From Chromatiales bacterium (ex Bugula neritina AB1) (GTDB lineage: Bacteria; Pseudomonadota; Gammaproteobacteria; Granulosicoccales; Granulosicoccaceae), in assembly GCA_001730015.1 (NCBI GenBank), contig MDLA01000175.1, positions 248,001 through 312,000 of the forward strand: a stretch of 64,000 nucleotides of DNA. The letters are read 5' to 3'. Under the pieces are notes generated by a model. That model made no database searches, had not been told where the DNA came from, and worked only from the letters and a program-made list of their open reading frames with translations. Positions 26,257 to 35,505 of this stretch are shown here, in pieces. A program made the translations under genes and the position numbers. Position 1 is the stretch's first letter. Each line of letters opens with the position of its first letter.

Positions 26257-29200
26257 TCAGGCGACCACGGCTTCCTTGTCTGCCGCGCTTGCTCCGGATT
26301 TTGAAAGCTCTAACACACGCTTATAATCTTTTGGCATGACCTTAACAAAGCGGCTGATCTGACTCTCCCAGGTTGAAATAATCCTGCTTGCGATATTTGA
26401 TCCCGTGTAGGCAAGATGATTTTCAATCAGCAATTTTACTTCATCAATGTCTTTGTCGTCGACCAGTGGATCGAGATCGACCATATCCTGGTTACAGCGC
26501 TCTGAAAAAGTACCGTCTTCGTCCCACACATAGGCAATACCACCGCTCATGCCGGAGGCGAAATTGCGGCCAGTCCTGCCCAGAATAACGGCGCGACCGC
26601 CGGTCATGTATTCGCAGCCGTGATCCCCGACGCCCTCGACCACTGCGCTGGCACCGCTGTTTCGTACGCAGAAGCGTTCGGCAACAATACCGCGCAGGTA
26701 GCATTCTCCGCTGGTTGCGCCGTAGAGAATAACATTGCCGGCGATAACGTTATCTTCCGCTTTGAACGGGCTTTTCTTGTTCGGGTAGATAACAATCCGA
26801 CCGCCGGATAAGCCCTTGCCGATGAAATCGTTAGCATCGCCTTCGACTTCCAGCAATATGCCCTTGGCCAGCCACGCGCCGAAACTTTGTCCTGCACTGC
26901 CATTGAATTTGAAGTGAATAGTCTCATCGGCGAGCATTTGCGGGCCGACTTCGCGAATGACGCGGTTCGACAGCATGCCGCCAACCACCCGGTTTGTATT
27001 GATCACCGGAAGTTCATGGTAGACCTTTTTACCGGATTTCAGCGCGGGCTCAGCCAGTTCGATTAACTGATTGTCGAGCGCGATGTCCAGTCGGTGATCC
27101 TGGGTGTGAACCTGGTAGCTGCCGAGAAAATCTTTCGGTTCTTCGGCTTTTGTCAGTAGCGGGGATAGATCAAGCCCTTTGGATTTCCAGTGTCGCAAGG
27201 CATCGTCCACGATCAGGGCATCAACACGGCCGACCATCTCGTTGAAGTTTCGAAAGCCTAGCTCCGCCATGATAATCCGCAATTCTTTGGCGACCATGAA
27301 AACATAGTTGACTACATGCTCCGGCTGACCTGTGAATTTTTTTCGTAATTCTTTATCTTGCGTGGCAATGCCAACGGGGCAGGTGTTCAGGTGACACTTG
27401 CGCATCATGATGCAGCCCAGTGCAATCAATGGCGCGGTTGCCAGCCCGATTTCCTCGGCACCGAGCAGAGCAGCGATAGCAACGTCGCGCCCGGTTTTTA
27501 TCTGCCCGTCTGTTTGCAGCACCACTCGAGATCGCAGATTGTTCAGCACCAGAGTCTGGTGAGTTTCAGCGATCCCCAGCTCCCACGGCACGCCGGCGTG
27601 CTTTATAGAAGTAAGCGGGGAGGCGCCGGTACCACCGGAATCACCGGCAATCACCAGGTGATCGGCCAGTGCTTTCGTCACCCCGGCGGCCACGGTGCCG
27701 ACACCAACTTCTGAGCCGAGTTTTACACTGATACGGGCTTGCGGATTGGCGTTTTTCAAATCGTGGATCAGCTGCGCCATATCTTCGATGGAATAGATAT
27801 CGTGATGCGGCGGCGGGCTGATTAAGCCGACACCGGGTGTAGAGTGGCGTAGCTGGGCGATGTAGTCATCAACCTTGGCTCCGGGTAACTCGCCGCCCTC
27901 ACCAGGTTTGGCTCCCTGAATGATCTTGATCTGCAGTTCATCGGCGTTAGACAGGTAGTTGATAGTGACACCGAAGCGCCCGCTCGCAACCTGCTTGATC
28001 GCAGAGCGTTTTGAATCGCCGTTAACCATTGGAATAAAGCGTTTGGCGTCTTCACCGCCTTCGCCGGTATTCGATTTTCCGCCGATACGATTCATCGCGA
28101 CAGCCAGCGTTTCATGGGCTTCTGCGCTGATGCTTCCAAAACTCATAGCGCCGGTGGCAAATCGTTTGACGATTTCTGTAGCCGGTTCTACCTCGTCAAG
28201 AGGGACAGGGCCGCCATTGACTGATTTATTGAATTTAAGCAAGCCGCGCAGCGTGGCATTGCGGGTGCTCATCTGGTTTGTGTGCTCTGCAAATTTCCAG
28301 TAGGCGTCTTCGCTGTTGGTGCGGGCAGCAACCTGCAGGTTGGCGACGGAAGCCGGATCCCACATGTGCGTTTCACCATGCCGGCGCCAGTGAAAATCAC
28401 CGGGGTTGGGCAGCGGGGAAACGGTAGTGAATTTCTGCGCCGGGTAGGCTTTGCGGTGGCGGCGCTGCATTTCTTCAGCAATCACTTCAAGGTCGATTCC
28501 TTTAACCCGGCTAGCGGTACCGACAAATGCCAGATCGACGACTTCCTGAGCCAGCCCGACAATCTCGAAGATCTGCGCTCCCTTGTACGATTGCAGGGTC
28601 GAGATCCCCATTTTCCCCATAACCTTGAGAATGCCCTTACCGCATGCCTTACGGTAGGCGCTGACGATATCTTCATCGGATTTTATATGATCTATATTGT
28701 CGAGACGTTTTTGCGCGCGTGCGTTCCACAATGCCTCATAGGCAAGGTAGGGGTTTATCGCATCTACGCCGAAGCCGATCAGCAGGCAATGGTGGTGAAC
28801 CTCGCGCGCTTCACCGGTTTCTATCACCAGACCTATACGTGTGCGCTGATGCTGGGCGTTAAGATAGTGATGTACTGAACCCACCGCCAGCAACGCACTG
28901 ATCGGCACACGTGTGGCGTTAATACCTCGATCTGAAAGTACAATCAGGCTTTTGCCGTCTTCGATTGCCTGCCGCGCCTGTTCATTAATTCGTTCCAGGG
29001 CTTCTGCTAAACCGGCTTTGCCGGAACCTGCAGGGAAGGTGATATCGATAACCGAAGAACGCCAGCCCCGGTAGTCGAGGTTGCACAGTGCGGCGAGTTC
29101 CTGATTGCTCAGGATAGGGTGCGGAATATTCAGACGGTGAGCGTGCTGCTCTTTTGTTTCCAGTATATTGCCTTCGGGCCCTATATAACACCTCAGAGCC

Positions 29201-30840
29201 ATGATGACTTCTTCGCGAATTGCATCTATAGCCGGATTAGTTACCTGGGCAAAGCGCTGCTTGAAGTAGTCGTACAGCATGCGTGGTTTTTCCGACATCA
29301 CAGCAAGTGCGGCATCGTTGCCCATTGAGCCGACCGGGTCACGGAGCTCGGTTACCATCGGCTGCAACATGAACTGCAGCGTTTCTGTGGTATAGCCGAA
29401 CGCCTGCATGCGTTCTGTCAGGGTTTCAGTATTGAGTTGCTGGTGTTCATGCGAAGGCAGTTCAGAAAGCTCTATACGCTGGTTTTTCAGCCACTCGCCG
29501 TAGGGCAGCCGGCTGGCTACTTCTTCTTTGACTTCCTGGTCCGGTATCATGCGGCCCTTTTCGAAATCAATCAGAAACATTCGGCCGGGCTGCAATCTGC
29601 CTTTTTCTATAATGGTCGAGGGGTCAACATCAACAACACCGACTTCAGAGGCCATAATGCATTTGTCGTCTGAGGTTATATAGTACCGTGAAGGACGCAA
29701 ACCGTTACGATCAAGTACTGCCCCGATAAAGTTTCCGTCGGTAAATGCGATTGAGGCAGGGCCATCCCACGGTTCCATGAGGCAGGAGTTGTACTCATAG
29801 AAGTCGCGCTTAACAGCAGTCATGGTGGCGTGATGCTGCCAGGCTTCAGGGATCATCAGCATCATGGCTTCATGCAGCTTTCGGCCGTTCATTAAGAGAA
29901 ATTCAAGAACGTTATCGAATGTGCCTGAATCTGAGCAATCAGGCGCAACTACCGGGTAGAGTTTTTTTATGTCGTCGCCGAACTGGCGGCTGACAGCTAT
30001 ACCCTCACGCGAATTCATTGAATTTATATTGCCGAGTAGAGTATTTATTTCCCCGTTGTGGCTCATAAAACGATTCGGCTGAGCCCGCTCCCAGGAAGGG
30101 AAAGTGTTGGTGCTGAAGCGCGAGTGAACCATCGCCAGATGCGTTTCGAATTCATCACGCTGTAAATCTATATAAAACGGAAACAGCTGTTCAGGGGTCA
30201 GCATGCCTTTGAACACTATAATTCGTGAAGATAAAGAGCAAACATAGAAAGTGCTGCTTGCAGCTATTGCGTTGTCTCCACGTAATCTATTGGTAGCTCG
30301 CTTTCGGATCAGATACAGTTTTCGTTCAAAGCTGTCCTGATCAAATGAGCTGTTGTTATCGGTGCCGGCAGCAATAATAAGTTGCATAAACGCGGGCATT
30401 GCAGCGCGGGCCGCAACACCGATATCCGCGGCATCGGGTGCAGTTGGTAAATCACGCCAGCCAATCAGCTGCTGACCTTCCGCTGCGATTTCCTCTGCAA
30501 CAATAGACATACAGCGTGCTTGCTCGGCTTCGTCGAGTGGCATAAAAACAACACCGGCACCATAGTGACCGCGTTGTGGCAATTCAGTATCGAAAGATGC
30601 ACGAACAGCAGTTTCAAGTAAGCGATGCGGCAGGGCGGTTAATATGCCTGCACCGTCGCCGGTGTTGGTTTCATAGCCAACGCCACCGCGGTGTTCCATG
30701 CAGCAGTTCATTCGTTGCGCATCACGAAGTATTTTATTGCTGGCTCTGCCTTTTATATCGCAAACAAAGCCTATACCACAGCTGTCTTTTTCGTTTGCGG
30801 GATCGTAAAGTCCCTGAGAGGCGGGGAAATTTTTCGACAT
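26257..30840 (-). CDS. gltB: Glutamate synthase (NADPH) large subunit
   Basis: About 1527 residues from the ATG at 30840. A longer in-frame start at 30939 adds 33 residues that do not resemble the family. A ~20-residue propeptide precedes CGIGF, whose Cys becomes the N-terminal nucleophile of the glutamine amidotransferase domain. The central and FMN-binding synthase domains follow, with the 3Fe-4S cysteines in CIMMRKCHLNTC, then the C-terminal GXGXG beta-helix (GASAVVEGVGDHGCEYMTGG, in part). It forms a complex with GltD and assimilates ammonium via glutamine. No frameshift or missing motif was seen. Confidence 0.97.
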   Translation of the reverse strand: MSKNFPASQGLYDPANEKDSCGIGFVCDIKGRASNKILRDAQRMNCCMEHRGGVGYETNTGDGAGILTALPHRLLETAVRASFDTELPQRGHYGAGVVFMPLDEAEQARCMSIVAEEIAAEGQQLIGWRDLPTAPDAADIGVAARAAMPAFMQLIIAAGTDNNSSFDQDSFERKLYLIRKRATNRLRGDNAIAASSTFYVCSLSSRIIVFKGMLTPEQLFPFYIDLQRDEFETHLAMVHSRFSTNTFPSWERAQPNRFMSHNGEINTLLGNINSMNSREGIAVSRQFGDDIKKLYPVVAPDCSDSGTFDNVLEFLLMNGRKLHEAMMLMIPEAWQHHATMTAVKRDFYEYNSCLMEPWDGPASIAFTDGNFIGAVLDRNGLRPSRYYITSDDKCIMASEVGVVDVDPSTIIEKGRLQPGRMFLIDFEKGRMIPDQEVKEEVASRLPYGEWLKNQRIELSELPSHEHQQLNTETLTERMQAFGYTTETLQFMLQPMVTELRDPVGSMGNDAALAVMSEKPRMLYDYFKQRFAQVTNPAIDAIREEVIMALRCYIGPEGNILETKEQHAHRLNIPHPILSNQELAALCNLDYRGWRSSVIDITFPAGSGKAGLAEALERINEQARQAIEDGKSLIVLSDRGINATRVPISALLAVGSVHHYLNAQHQRTRIGLVIETGEAREVHHHCLLIGFGVDAINPYLAYEALWNARAQKRLDNIDHIKSDEDIVSAYRKACGKGILKVMGKMGISTLQSYKGAQIFEIVGLAQEVVDLAFVGTASRVKGIDLEVIAEEMQRRHRKAYPAQKFTTVSPLPNPGDFHWRRHGETHMWDPASVANLQVAARTNSEDAYWKFAEHTNQMSTRNATLRGLLKFNKSVNGGPVPLDEVEPATEIVKRFATGAMSFGSISAEAHETLAVAMNRIGGKSNTGEGGEDAKRFIPMVNGDSKRSAIKQVASGRFGVTINYLSNADELQIKIIQGAKPGEGGELPGAKVDDYIAQLRHSTPGVGLISPPPHHDIYSIEDMAQLIHDLKNANPQARISVKLGSEVGVGTVAAGVTKALADHLVIAGDSGGTGASPLTSIKHAGVPWELGIAETHQTLVLNNLRSRVVLQTDGQIKTGRDVAIAALLGAEEIGLATAPLIALGCIMMRKCHLNTCPVGIATQDKELRKKFTGQPEHVVNYVFMVAKELRIIMAELGFRNFNEMVGRVDALIVDDALRHWKSKGLDLSPLLTKAEEPKDFLGSYQVHTQDHRLDIALDNQLIELAEPALKSGKKVYHELPVINTNRVVGGMLSNRVIREVGPQMLADETIHFKFNGSAGQSFGAWLAKGILLEVEGDANDFIGKGLSGGRIVIYPNKKSPFKAEDNVIAGNVILYGATSGECYLRGIVAERFCVRNSGASAVVEGVGDHGCEYMTGGRAVILGRTGRNFASGMSGGIAYVWDEDGTFSERCNQDMVDLDPLVDDKDIDEVKLLIENHLAYTGSNIASRIISTWESQISRFVKVMPKDYKRVLELSKSGASAADKEAVVA

Positions 30841-31373
30841 ACTCTTTGCCCTAGTGAAGCGGGCCTGCTTTCCATGCGTTCGACAGGGTGGCGACGGATG
30901 CGGGCCTTTTAGTTGTTTTTCAGACCATGCATAACGCACGGATATAGCTGTGTTTCATTCAGGGTACCACAGTCAGTCCGGGCGACTGGATACTCAAACT
31001 GTGCTATATCTTCGCAGTTGCGATGGTGTTCATATTTCTAATGAATTCACGAGGGTATTGTAAAATTCACTATACTATAGCAACTTTATTAGTAGCCGGA
31101 TTAAGCAGTGCAGGTCTTGTGGACTTGCAACTGAAATCTTCAAGTCTGCAGGGGCACACCGATCTGGTGCATCGCCACGCGGCCGATCATTATACAACGA
31201 AATTAGCTTTCGTTGCAGGGTTGTTGGTAACACACACTTACCACCATCAGTGAATTCATTGTTTGCGGTATTGTTTTTACGTCTGAAGTTTTCATGGTTT
31301 GAGAACTGCTTCTCAGCTGCGACTAGCGTGTTTGGCGAAGCTGCAAGGCGTCGTAGCACGAAGTTGATGTTGT
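30841..31373. other. Divergent promoter region between gltB and ligE, 533 bp
   Basis: No convincing gene. A TATACT (31071-31076) with TTCACG (31046-31051) at a long spacing could start the rightward ligE transcript. A GACTTG...CAAGTC six-base stem lies near 31120-31143. A 76-codon rightward frame at 31023 has no ribosome site and an unlikely composition. Confidence 0.3.
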
Positions 31374-32228
31374 ATGAAGTATCCGGATTCCCTTGTCTGT
31401 CTGCTGTGTTTTTGCCTTGCTTCCCCGGCAATTGTTCAAGAAGCGCTGGCTGAATCAGCGCCACCGCTGTCACTGGCGCAGCAATACACTGAGTCGATAA
31501 ACCACTCCCGTTACTGGATCAGTGAAAAATTCGATGGCGCGCGCGCCTGGTGGGACGGCAGCCGCTTTCTGACCCGCAGCGGTGCGGTATATCAAGCTCC
31601 CGAATGGTTCACCAGAGATCTACCCGAACAAATCCTTGATGGCGAGCTGTGGATCGGCCGCGGGCAGTTTCAGCAGCTGATGCAGACCATCCGCGACACG
31701 ATCCCTGATGATGTCGCCTGGCGTTCCGTACGCTTTCTGGTATTTGATGCCCCGGCTGCTACTGGAAACTTCGAACAGCGCCAGGCTGTGCTGGCAACCG
31801 TGTTGGCGTCAGTGAGTTCAGAATGGGTACAGCAAGTAGTGCAGAAGCGCTACAGTAACCACGAGCAGTTAACGCAATGGATGCACAAAATAGTGGATGC
31901 CGGCGGTGAGGGGTTGATACTTCAGCACGGCAGTGCGATGTACCGTGCCGGACGGCACCCCGGCATGCTCAAGCTGAAACCCTATCAGGATGCAGAAGCT
32001 ACGGTAACGGGTTACGGCGCTGGTAAGGGCAAATACCGGGGAATGACCGGGTCATTGCTGGTTGTTGATAATCAAGGAAACCGTTTTAAGCTTGGCTCCG
32101 GGCTAAGTGATGCTGAAAGACGATCTCCGCCTCCGCTGGGGTCGATAGTGACTTATCGCTACCAGGGTCGAACCTTGTCAGGCAAGCCGCGGTTTGCCCG
32201 TTATCTGCGGCGGCGTGCGCCAGAGTAA
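31374..32228 (+). CDS. Periplasmic LigE-type ATP-dependent DNA ligase
   Basis: A 284-residue minimal ATP-dependent DNA ligase with an N-terminal signal peptide (SLVCLLCFCLASPAI, cleavage near ALA). Motif I is EKFDGAR with nucleophile Lys52, followed by LDGELWIG, GGEGLILQ (motif IV) and LKLKPYQDAEATV (motif V). An OB-fold domain ends the chain. The Lig E class lacks extra DNA-binding domains. In other proteobacteria it is secreted to the periplasm and thought to act on incoming or extracellular DNA. Competence or biofilm roles are inferred. It stands apart from recognised DNA-uptake genes here. Confidence 0.9.
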   Translation: MKYPDSLVCLLCFCLASPAIVQEALAESAPPLSLAQQYTESINHSRYWISEKFDGARAWWDGSRFLTRSGAVYQAPEWFTRDLPEQILDGELWIGRGQFQQLMQTIRDTIPDDVAWRSVRFLVFDAPAATGNFEQRQAVLATVLASVSSEWVQQVVQKRYSNHEQLTQWMHKIVDAGGEGLILQHGSAMYRAGRHPGMLKLKPYQDAEATVTGYGAGKGKYRGMTGSLLVVDNQGNRFKLGSGLSDAERRSPPPLGSIVTYRYQGRTLSGKPRFARYLRRRAPE

Positions 32229-32440
32229 TGCCCTTGCGCTGCAAGGCCGGCATTCCATAGCCTGCGTTTACCAGTTAGTGCCCTGAGAACGTGCCCCCGA
32301 ATAGTACCGGTGCCATGAAAGTTGCCGCCTGGAGCAGGCAAACAGATTGGGATTTGCGAACACATTAACGGCGGTAACGTGTAAATTGTACGTTCCGGGT
32401 TGAGTAATCGATCCACTGGCATCAACACAGGAACCCTGCA

Positions 32441-33274
32441 ATGACCACTACTTCCGGTGACAGTAGCTCCGGCAAAGGTGAAATTTTCCGGAATCTGCAC
32501 AATCAGCAAGAAGGTTTTGTGATTCCCAATCCGTGGGATGTTGGAACCTCGAAGATTCTTGCATCAATGGGCTATAAAGCGCTCGCGACAACCAGCGCCG
32601 GTATGTCATTTTCAATGGGCATACCCGAGGGCACGGCTACCAGGGCGCAAACGCTGGAGCACTGTCGGTTAATAGTCAATGCGACTGACCTGCCGGTATC
32701 CGCCGATCTTGAAAATGGCTTCGATGATACGCCCGACGGCGTGGCTCAATGTGTTCTTGAGGCTGCAGAAACCGGACTTGCCGGGTGCTCTATCGAAGAC
32801 CACACAGGGCGCCGGGACGATCCGATCTACGAATTCAGTCTGGCGCTCGAACGAATAGAGGCGGCGGTTGCTGCTTGTCGGTCGTTGCCGTACGATTTTG
32901 TCTTTACTGCCCGTTGCGAGAACTTCCTGTGGGGCAGAAATGATCTTGACGATACTATCAAACGGCTCAGCGCATTCGAGACGGCGGGTGCCGATGTTCT
33001 GTATGCTCCGGGGTTGCGGGATCTTGAGTCCATACGGATTGTCTGCGAAGCACTGAACAACCCGGTCAACGTAGTCATGGGGATGCCCGGTGCATTGTTC
33101 GGGATGAAGGAGCTGCATGCTGCCGGGGTTCGGCGAATCAGTGTCGGCTCTGCTTTGGCCAGGGCCTCATTTGGTACTTTCGTCAGAGCGGCGGAAGAAA
33201 TGGCCGGGGATGGTACGTTTACCTTTTCCAATGATGCGATCGGCTTCGATCGGATGGATGCTTTTTTCAGCTGA
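32441..33274 (+). CDS. Isocitrate lyase/PEP mutase-family enzyme
   Basis: A 277-residue single-domain TIM barrel of the PEP mutase-like family. Features include NPWDVGTSKILASMGYKALA at the N-terminus, the metal-site region SADLENGF, GCSIEDH, and the C-terminal RRISVGSALARASFG. Relatives cleave or form C-C or C-P bonds on oxaloacetate, methylisocitrate-like or phosphonate substrates. The exact reaction cannot be assigned, and the KKCGH-type catalytic loop of true isocitrate lyases is absent. mtnA follows 78 bp downstream on the same strand, so an operon is possible. Confidence 0.85.
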   Translation: MTTTSGDSSSGKGEIFRNLHNQQEGFVIPNPWDVGTSKILASMGYKALATTSAGMSFSMGIPEGTATRAQTLEHCRLIVNATDLPVSADLENGFDDTPDGVAQCVLEAAETGLAGCSIEDHTGRRDDPIYEFSLALERIEAAVAACRSLPYDFVFTARCENFLWGRNDLDDTIKRLSAFETAGADVLYAPGLRDLESIRIVCEALNNPVNVVMGMPGALFGMKELHAAGVRRISVGSALARASFGTFVRAAEEMAGDGTFTFSNDAIGFDRMDAFFS

Positions 33275-33352
33275 AGAAACTATCTTCCAGTTTTATATTC
33301 AGGCAAATAGTGTATTTAAAAACAGTTTGTAGTAACAGCAATCAGGGGCGCT

Positions 33353-34453
33353 GTGATGAAGGTTGATGGCAGGCATTATAGATCTATCTGGTATGACACC
33401 AGCGATGCATCGGTGAAAATTATTGATCAGCGCTGGCTGCCACATGATTTCAGAATAGCCACATTGAAGTCGCAACTTGATTTCGCCACCGCCATTACCG
33501 ATATGTGGGTACGTGGCGCTCCCCTGATCGGTGCAACTGCCGCCTATGGTGTGGCTATGGCCATGCGCGATGATTCCAGCGATTCATCTTTAGATAGTTG
33601 CTGGAGTGCACTGCACAGCACCCGCCCGACAGCCATCAACCTGCGCTGGGCACTGGACCGTTGTCGTCAGGTGCTGGAGTCAGTGCCGGTTGCCGGGCGC
33701 GCTGCTGCCGCGCTTGAATTAGCGCATGAAATTTCCGACGAAGATATAGAACGCAACCGGCAGATCGGTTTGCATGGTCTGGAACTCATTAGAGCGCTTG
33801 CCGCAAACAAGCCTGCCAAAGAGCCGGTACGAATTCTAACCCACTGCAATGCGGGCTGGCTCGCTACGGTGGATTTCGGCACGGCAACCAGCCCGATGTT
33901 TCATGCAGCAGACGCAGGAATTGAGTTGCATATCTGGGTCGATGAAACCCGCCCGCGTAATCAGGGTGCGCTAACAGCGTGGGAACTCGATGGGCATGGC
34001 ATACCTCACAGCTACATCACAGATAATGCCGGTGGTCATTTGATGCAGCATGGTCAGGTAGATATGGTGCTGCTGGGCAGTGACCGAACCAGTGCCGGCG
34101 GCGATGTCTGCAACAAGATCGGAACCTACCTGAAAGCACTTGCAGCATTCGATAACAACGTGCCGTTTTATGTAGCGCTGCCTTCATCGACTATAGACTG
34201 GACAGTGCAGGACGGGCTTTCAGGTATTCCCATTGAAGAACGACCGGCATCGGAGGTCACCCATGTTCAGGGGTTACAGGACAACGGCTCCATTGGTAAA
34301 GTTCAGGTGTCGCCGGCAGGCTGCACTGTCGGTAACCCGGCATTTGATGTGACGCCCCGGAAACTTGTTAGCGGCTTGATTACCGAGCGGGGTGTAAGCG
34401 AAGCGACTCCCGAAGCGTTGCGCGCCATGTTCCCTGACTTGCAAGTAGAGTGA
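33353..34453 (+). CDS. mtnA: S-methyl-5-thioribose-1-phosphate isomerase
   Basis: A 366-residue eIF2B-related sugar-phosphate isomerase. The N-domain has RGAPLIGATAAYGVAMA. The catalytic Cys lies in THCNAGWLATVD and the catalytic Asp in GSDRTSAGGDVCNKIGTY, with DETRPRNQGALTAWEL between them. It converts methylthioribose-1-phosphate to the ribulose isomer in methionine salvage. No other mtn genes are nearby. Its TGA overlaps the GTG start of the M35 peptidase gene (GTGA), an unusual partner. Confidence 0.93.
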   Translation: MMKVDGRHYRSIWYDTSDASVKIIDQRWLPHDFRIATLKSQLDFATAITDMWVRGAPLIGATAAYGVAMAMRDDSSDSSLDSCWSALHSTRPTAINLRWALDRCRQVLESVPVAGRAAAALELAHEISDEDIERNRQIGLHGLELIRALAANKPAKEPVRILTHCNAGWLATVDFGTATSPMFHAADAGIELHIWVDETRPRNQGALTAWELDGHGIPHSYITDNAGGHLMQHGQVDMVLLGSDRTSAGGDVCNKIGTYLKALAAFDNNVPFYVALPSSTIDWTVQDGLSGIPIEERPASEVTHVQGLQDNGSIGKVQVSPAGCTVGNPAFDVTPRKLVSGLITERGVSEATPEALRAMFPDLQVE

Positions 34454-35385
34454 ATCAATTTATAAGCCGTGTAGTATTTGCAGGGTTCTATATTACGGTA
34501 GTGGCGGTAATAACGTTCGTTACTCCGGTGCATGCCGCACAGGCGCAGTTCAGTGGCTGTACTATAGATCAGCGGCAAACGCTTCAAACTGCAGTCGATG
34601 CAGCGCAAGTCACGGTTGAATTAATCGAAAAACAATTTGCTGCTCTCCCGGCACCGTATCGTGCCCGATCACCTCGCTATTCCCGATGGTTCGGTGATTT
34701 TCGACCGGATCGATTTGACAAGGTAGCGGAAGTCTTTACCAGAATAAATACGGTGTTACGCACAAATACAATACACTTTGATTGTGCCTGTACTGATCGC
34801 TATTATGCGCGAGCACGGGTGGCAGAGCCATATACTATTCGAATCTGTTCGTTGTTCTGGAATTTATCCCTGAGTGGTCGGGACTTTTCTCATATTGGAA
34901 CAATTATCCATGAGCTAACCCATTTTGCTGATATCTCCGGTGCCCATGATCTTGTCTATGGAACAAAGCTCAGTAGGCAACTGGCCATAAATAAACCCGG
35001 TAAAGCCGTGATCAACGCTGATAACTACGAGTATTTTGCAACCAATAGCGATAATCTGGCATTTTCAGGCGACGGCAGAATACTGCCCATTGGCAAATTT
35101 GAACCATTGAAATTCAATGCACCGCGCTCTGCCAGGCTGCCGGAAGGGGGTATGCATCTCTATAGCGTTCAGAATTTTCCAGATCGCTCCGGTACAGTGG
35201 TGGTCACTTCCAGCGCTGGTGATGTCGATCTCTACACCTATCCGTCAGCAGATGCGGCTAGCCTGCTATGTGAATCCAGCACCAGCAATGTCGAAGATCA
35301 GTGTGAGCTGAAACAGAACCACACGTTCGTTGAAGTACGCGCTTATGAGGCGTCAGACTACACCATTGAAGTGCGGCTTTTTTAA
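34450..35385 (+). CDS. Secreted M35-family (aspzincin) metallopeptidase
   Basis: A 311-residue protein with a GTG start inside the mtnA stop and a signal peptide (hydrophobic VVFAGFYITVVAVITFV, cleavage near VHAA). The zinc site is HELTH at 154-158, and the family motif GxxDxxYG appears as GAHDLVYG at 164-171, giving Asp167 as third ligand. Cys residues at 37, 112, 114 and 133 may form disulfides. The C-terminal ~80 residues look like a pre-peptidase (PPC-like) beta domain (VDLYTYPSAD...YTIEVRLF). M35 enzymes are neutral endopeptidases, often cutting at Lys. It is secreted at least to the periplasm. The coupling to mtnA is probably incidental. Confidence 0.85.
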   Translation: MNQFISRVVFAGFYITVVAVITFVTPVHAAQAQFSGCTIDQRQTLQTAVDAAQVTVELIEKQFAALPAPYRARSPRYSRWFGDFRPDRFDKVAEVFTRINTVLRTNTIHFDCACTDRYYARARVAEPYTIRICSLFWNLSLSGRDFSHIGTIIHELTHFADISGAHDLVYGTKLSRQLAINKPGKAVINADNYEYFATNSDNLAFSGDGRILPIGKFEPLKFNAPRSARLPEGGMHLYSVQNFPDRSGTVVVTSSAGDVDLYTYPSADAASLLCESSTSNVEDQCELKQNHTFVEVRAYEASDYTIEVRLF

Positions 35386-35401
35386 TAACCGTTATTTTTT
35401 A

Positions 35402-35426
35402 TCCGGAAGTATCTATGTCTTTCCGG
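35402..35426. terminator. Hairpin between convergent M35 and M81 peptidase genes
   Basis: CCGGAA and TTCCGG arms form a stem of six to seven bp, just after an AATAACCGTTATT palindrome followed by six T residues. The 120-bp gap between converging stop codons suits a terminator. Modest stability by eye. Confidence 0.4.
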
Positions 35427-35505
35427 CCATGCAGTAGATTATTGAACTCACCATCGAATGAAAAGTAGGTTCCGCCACCTGATCCGGGTTGAATCCAGAC
35501 GCGGG

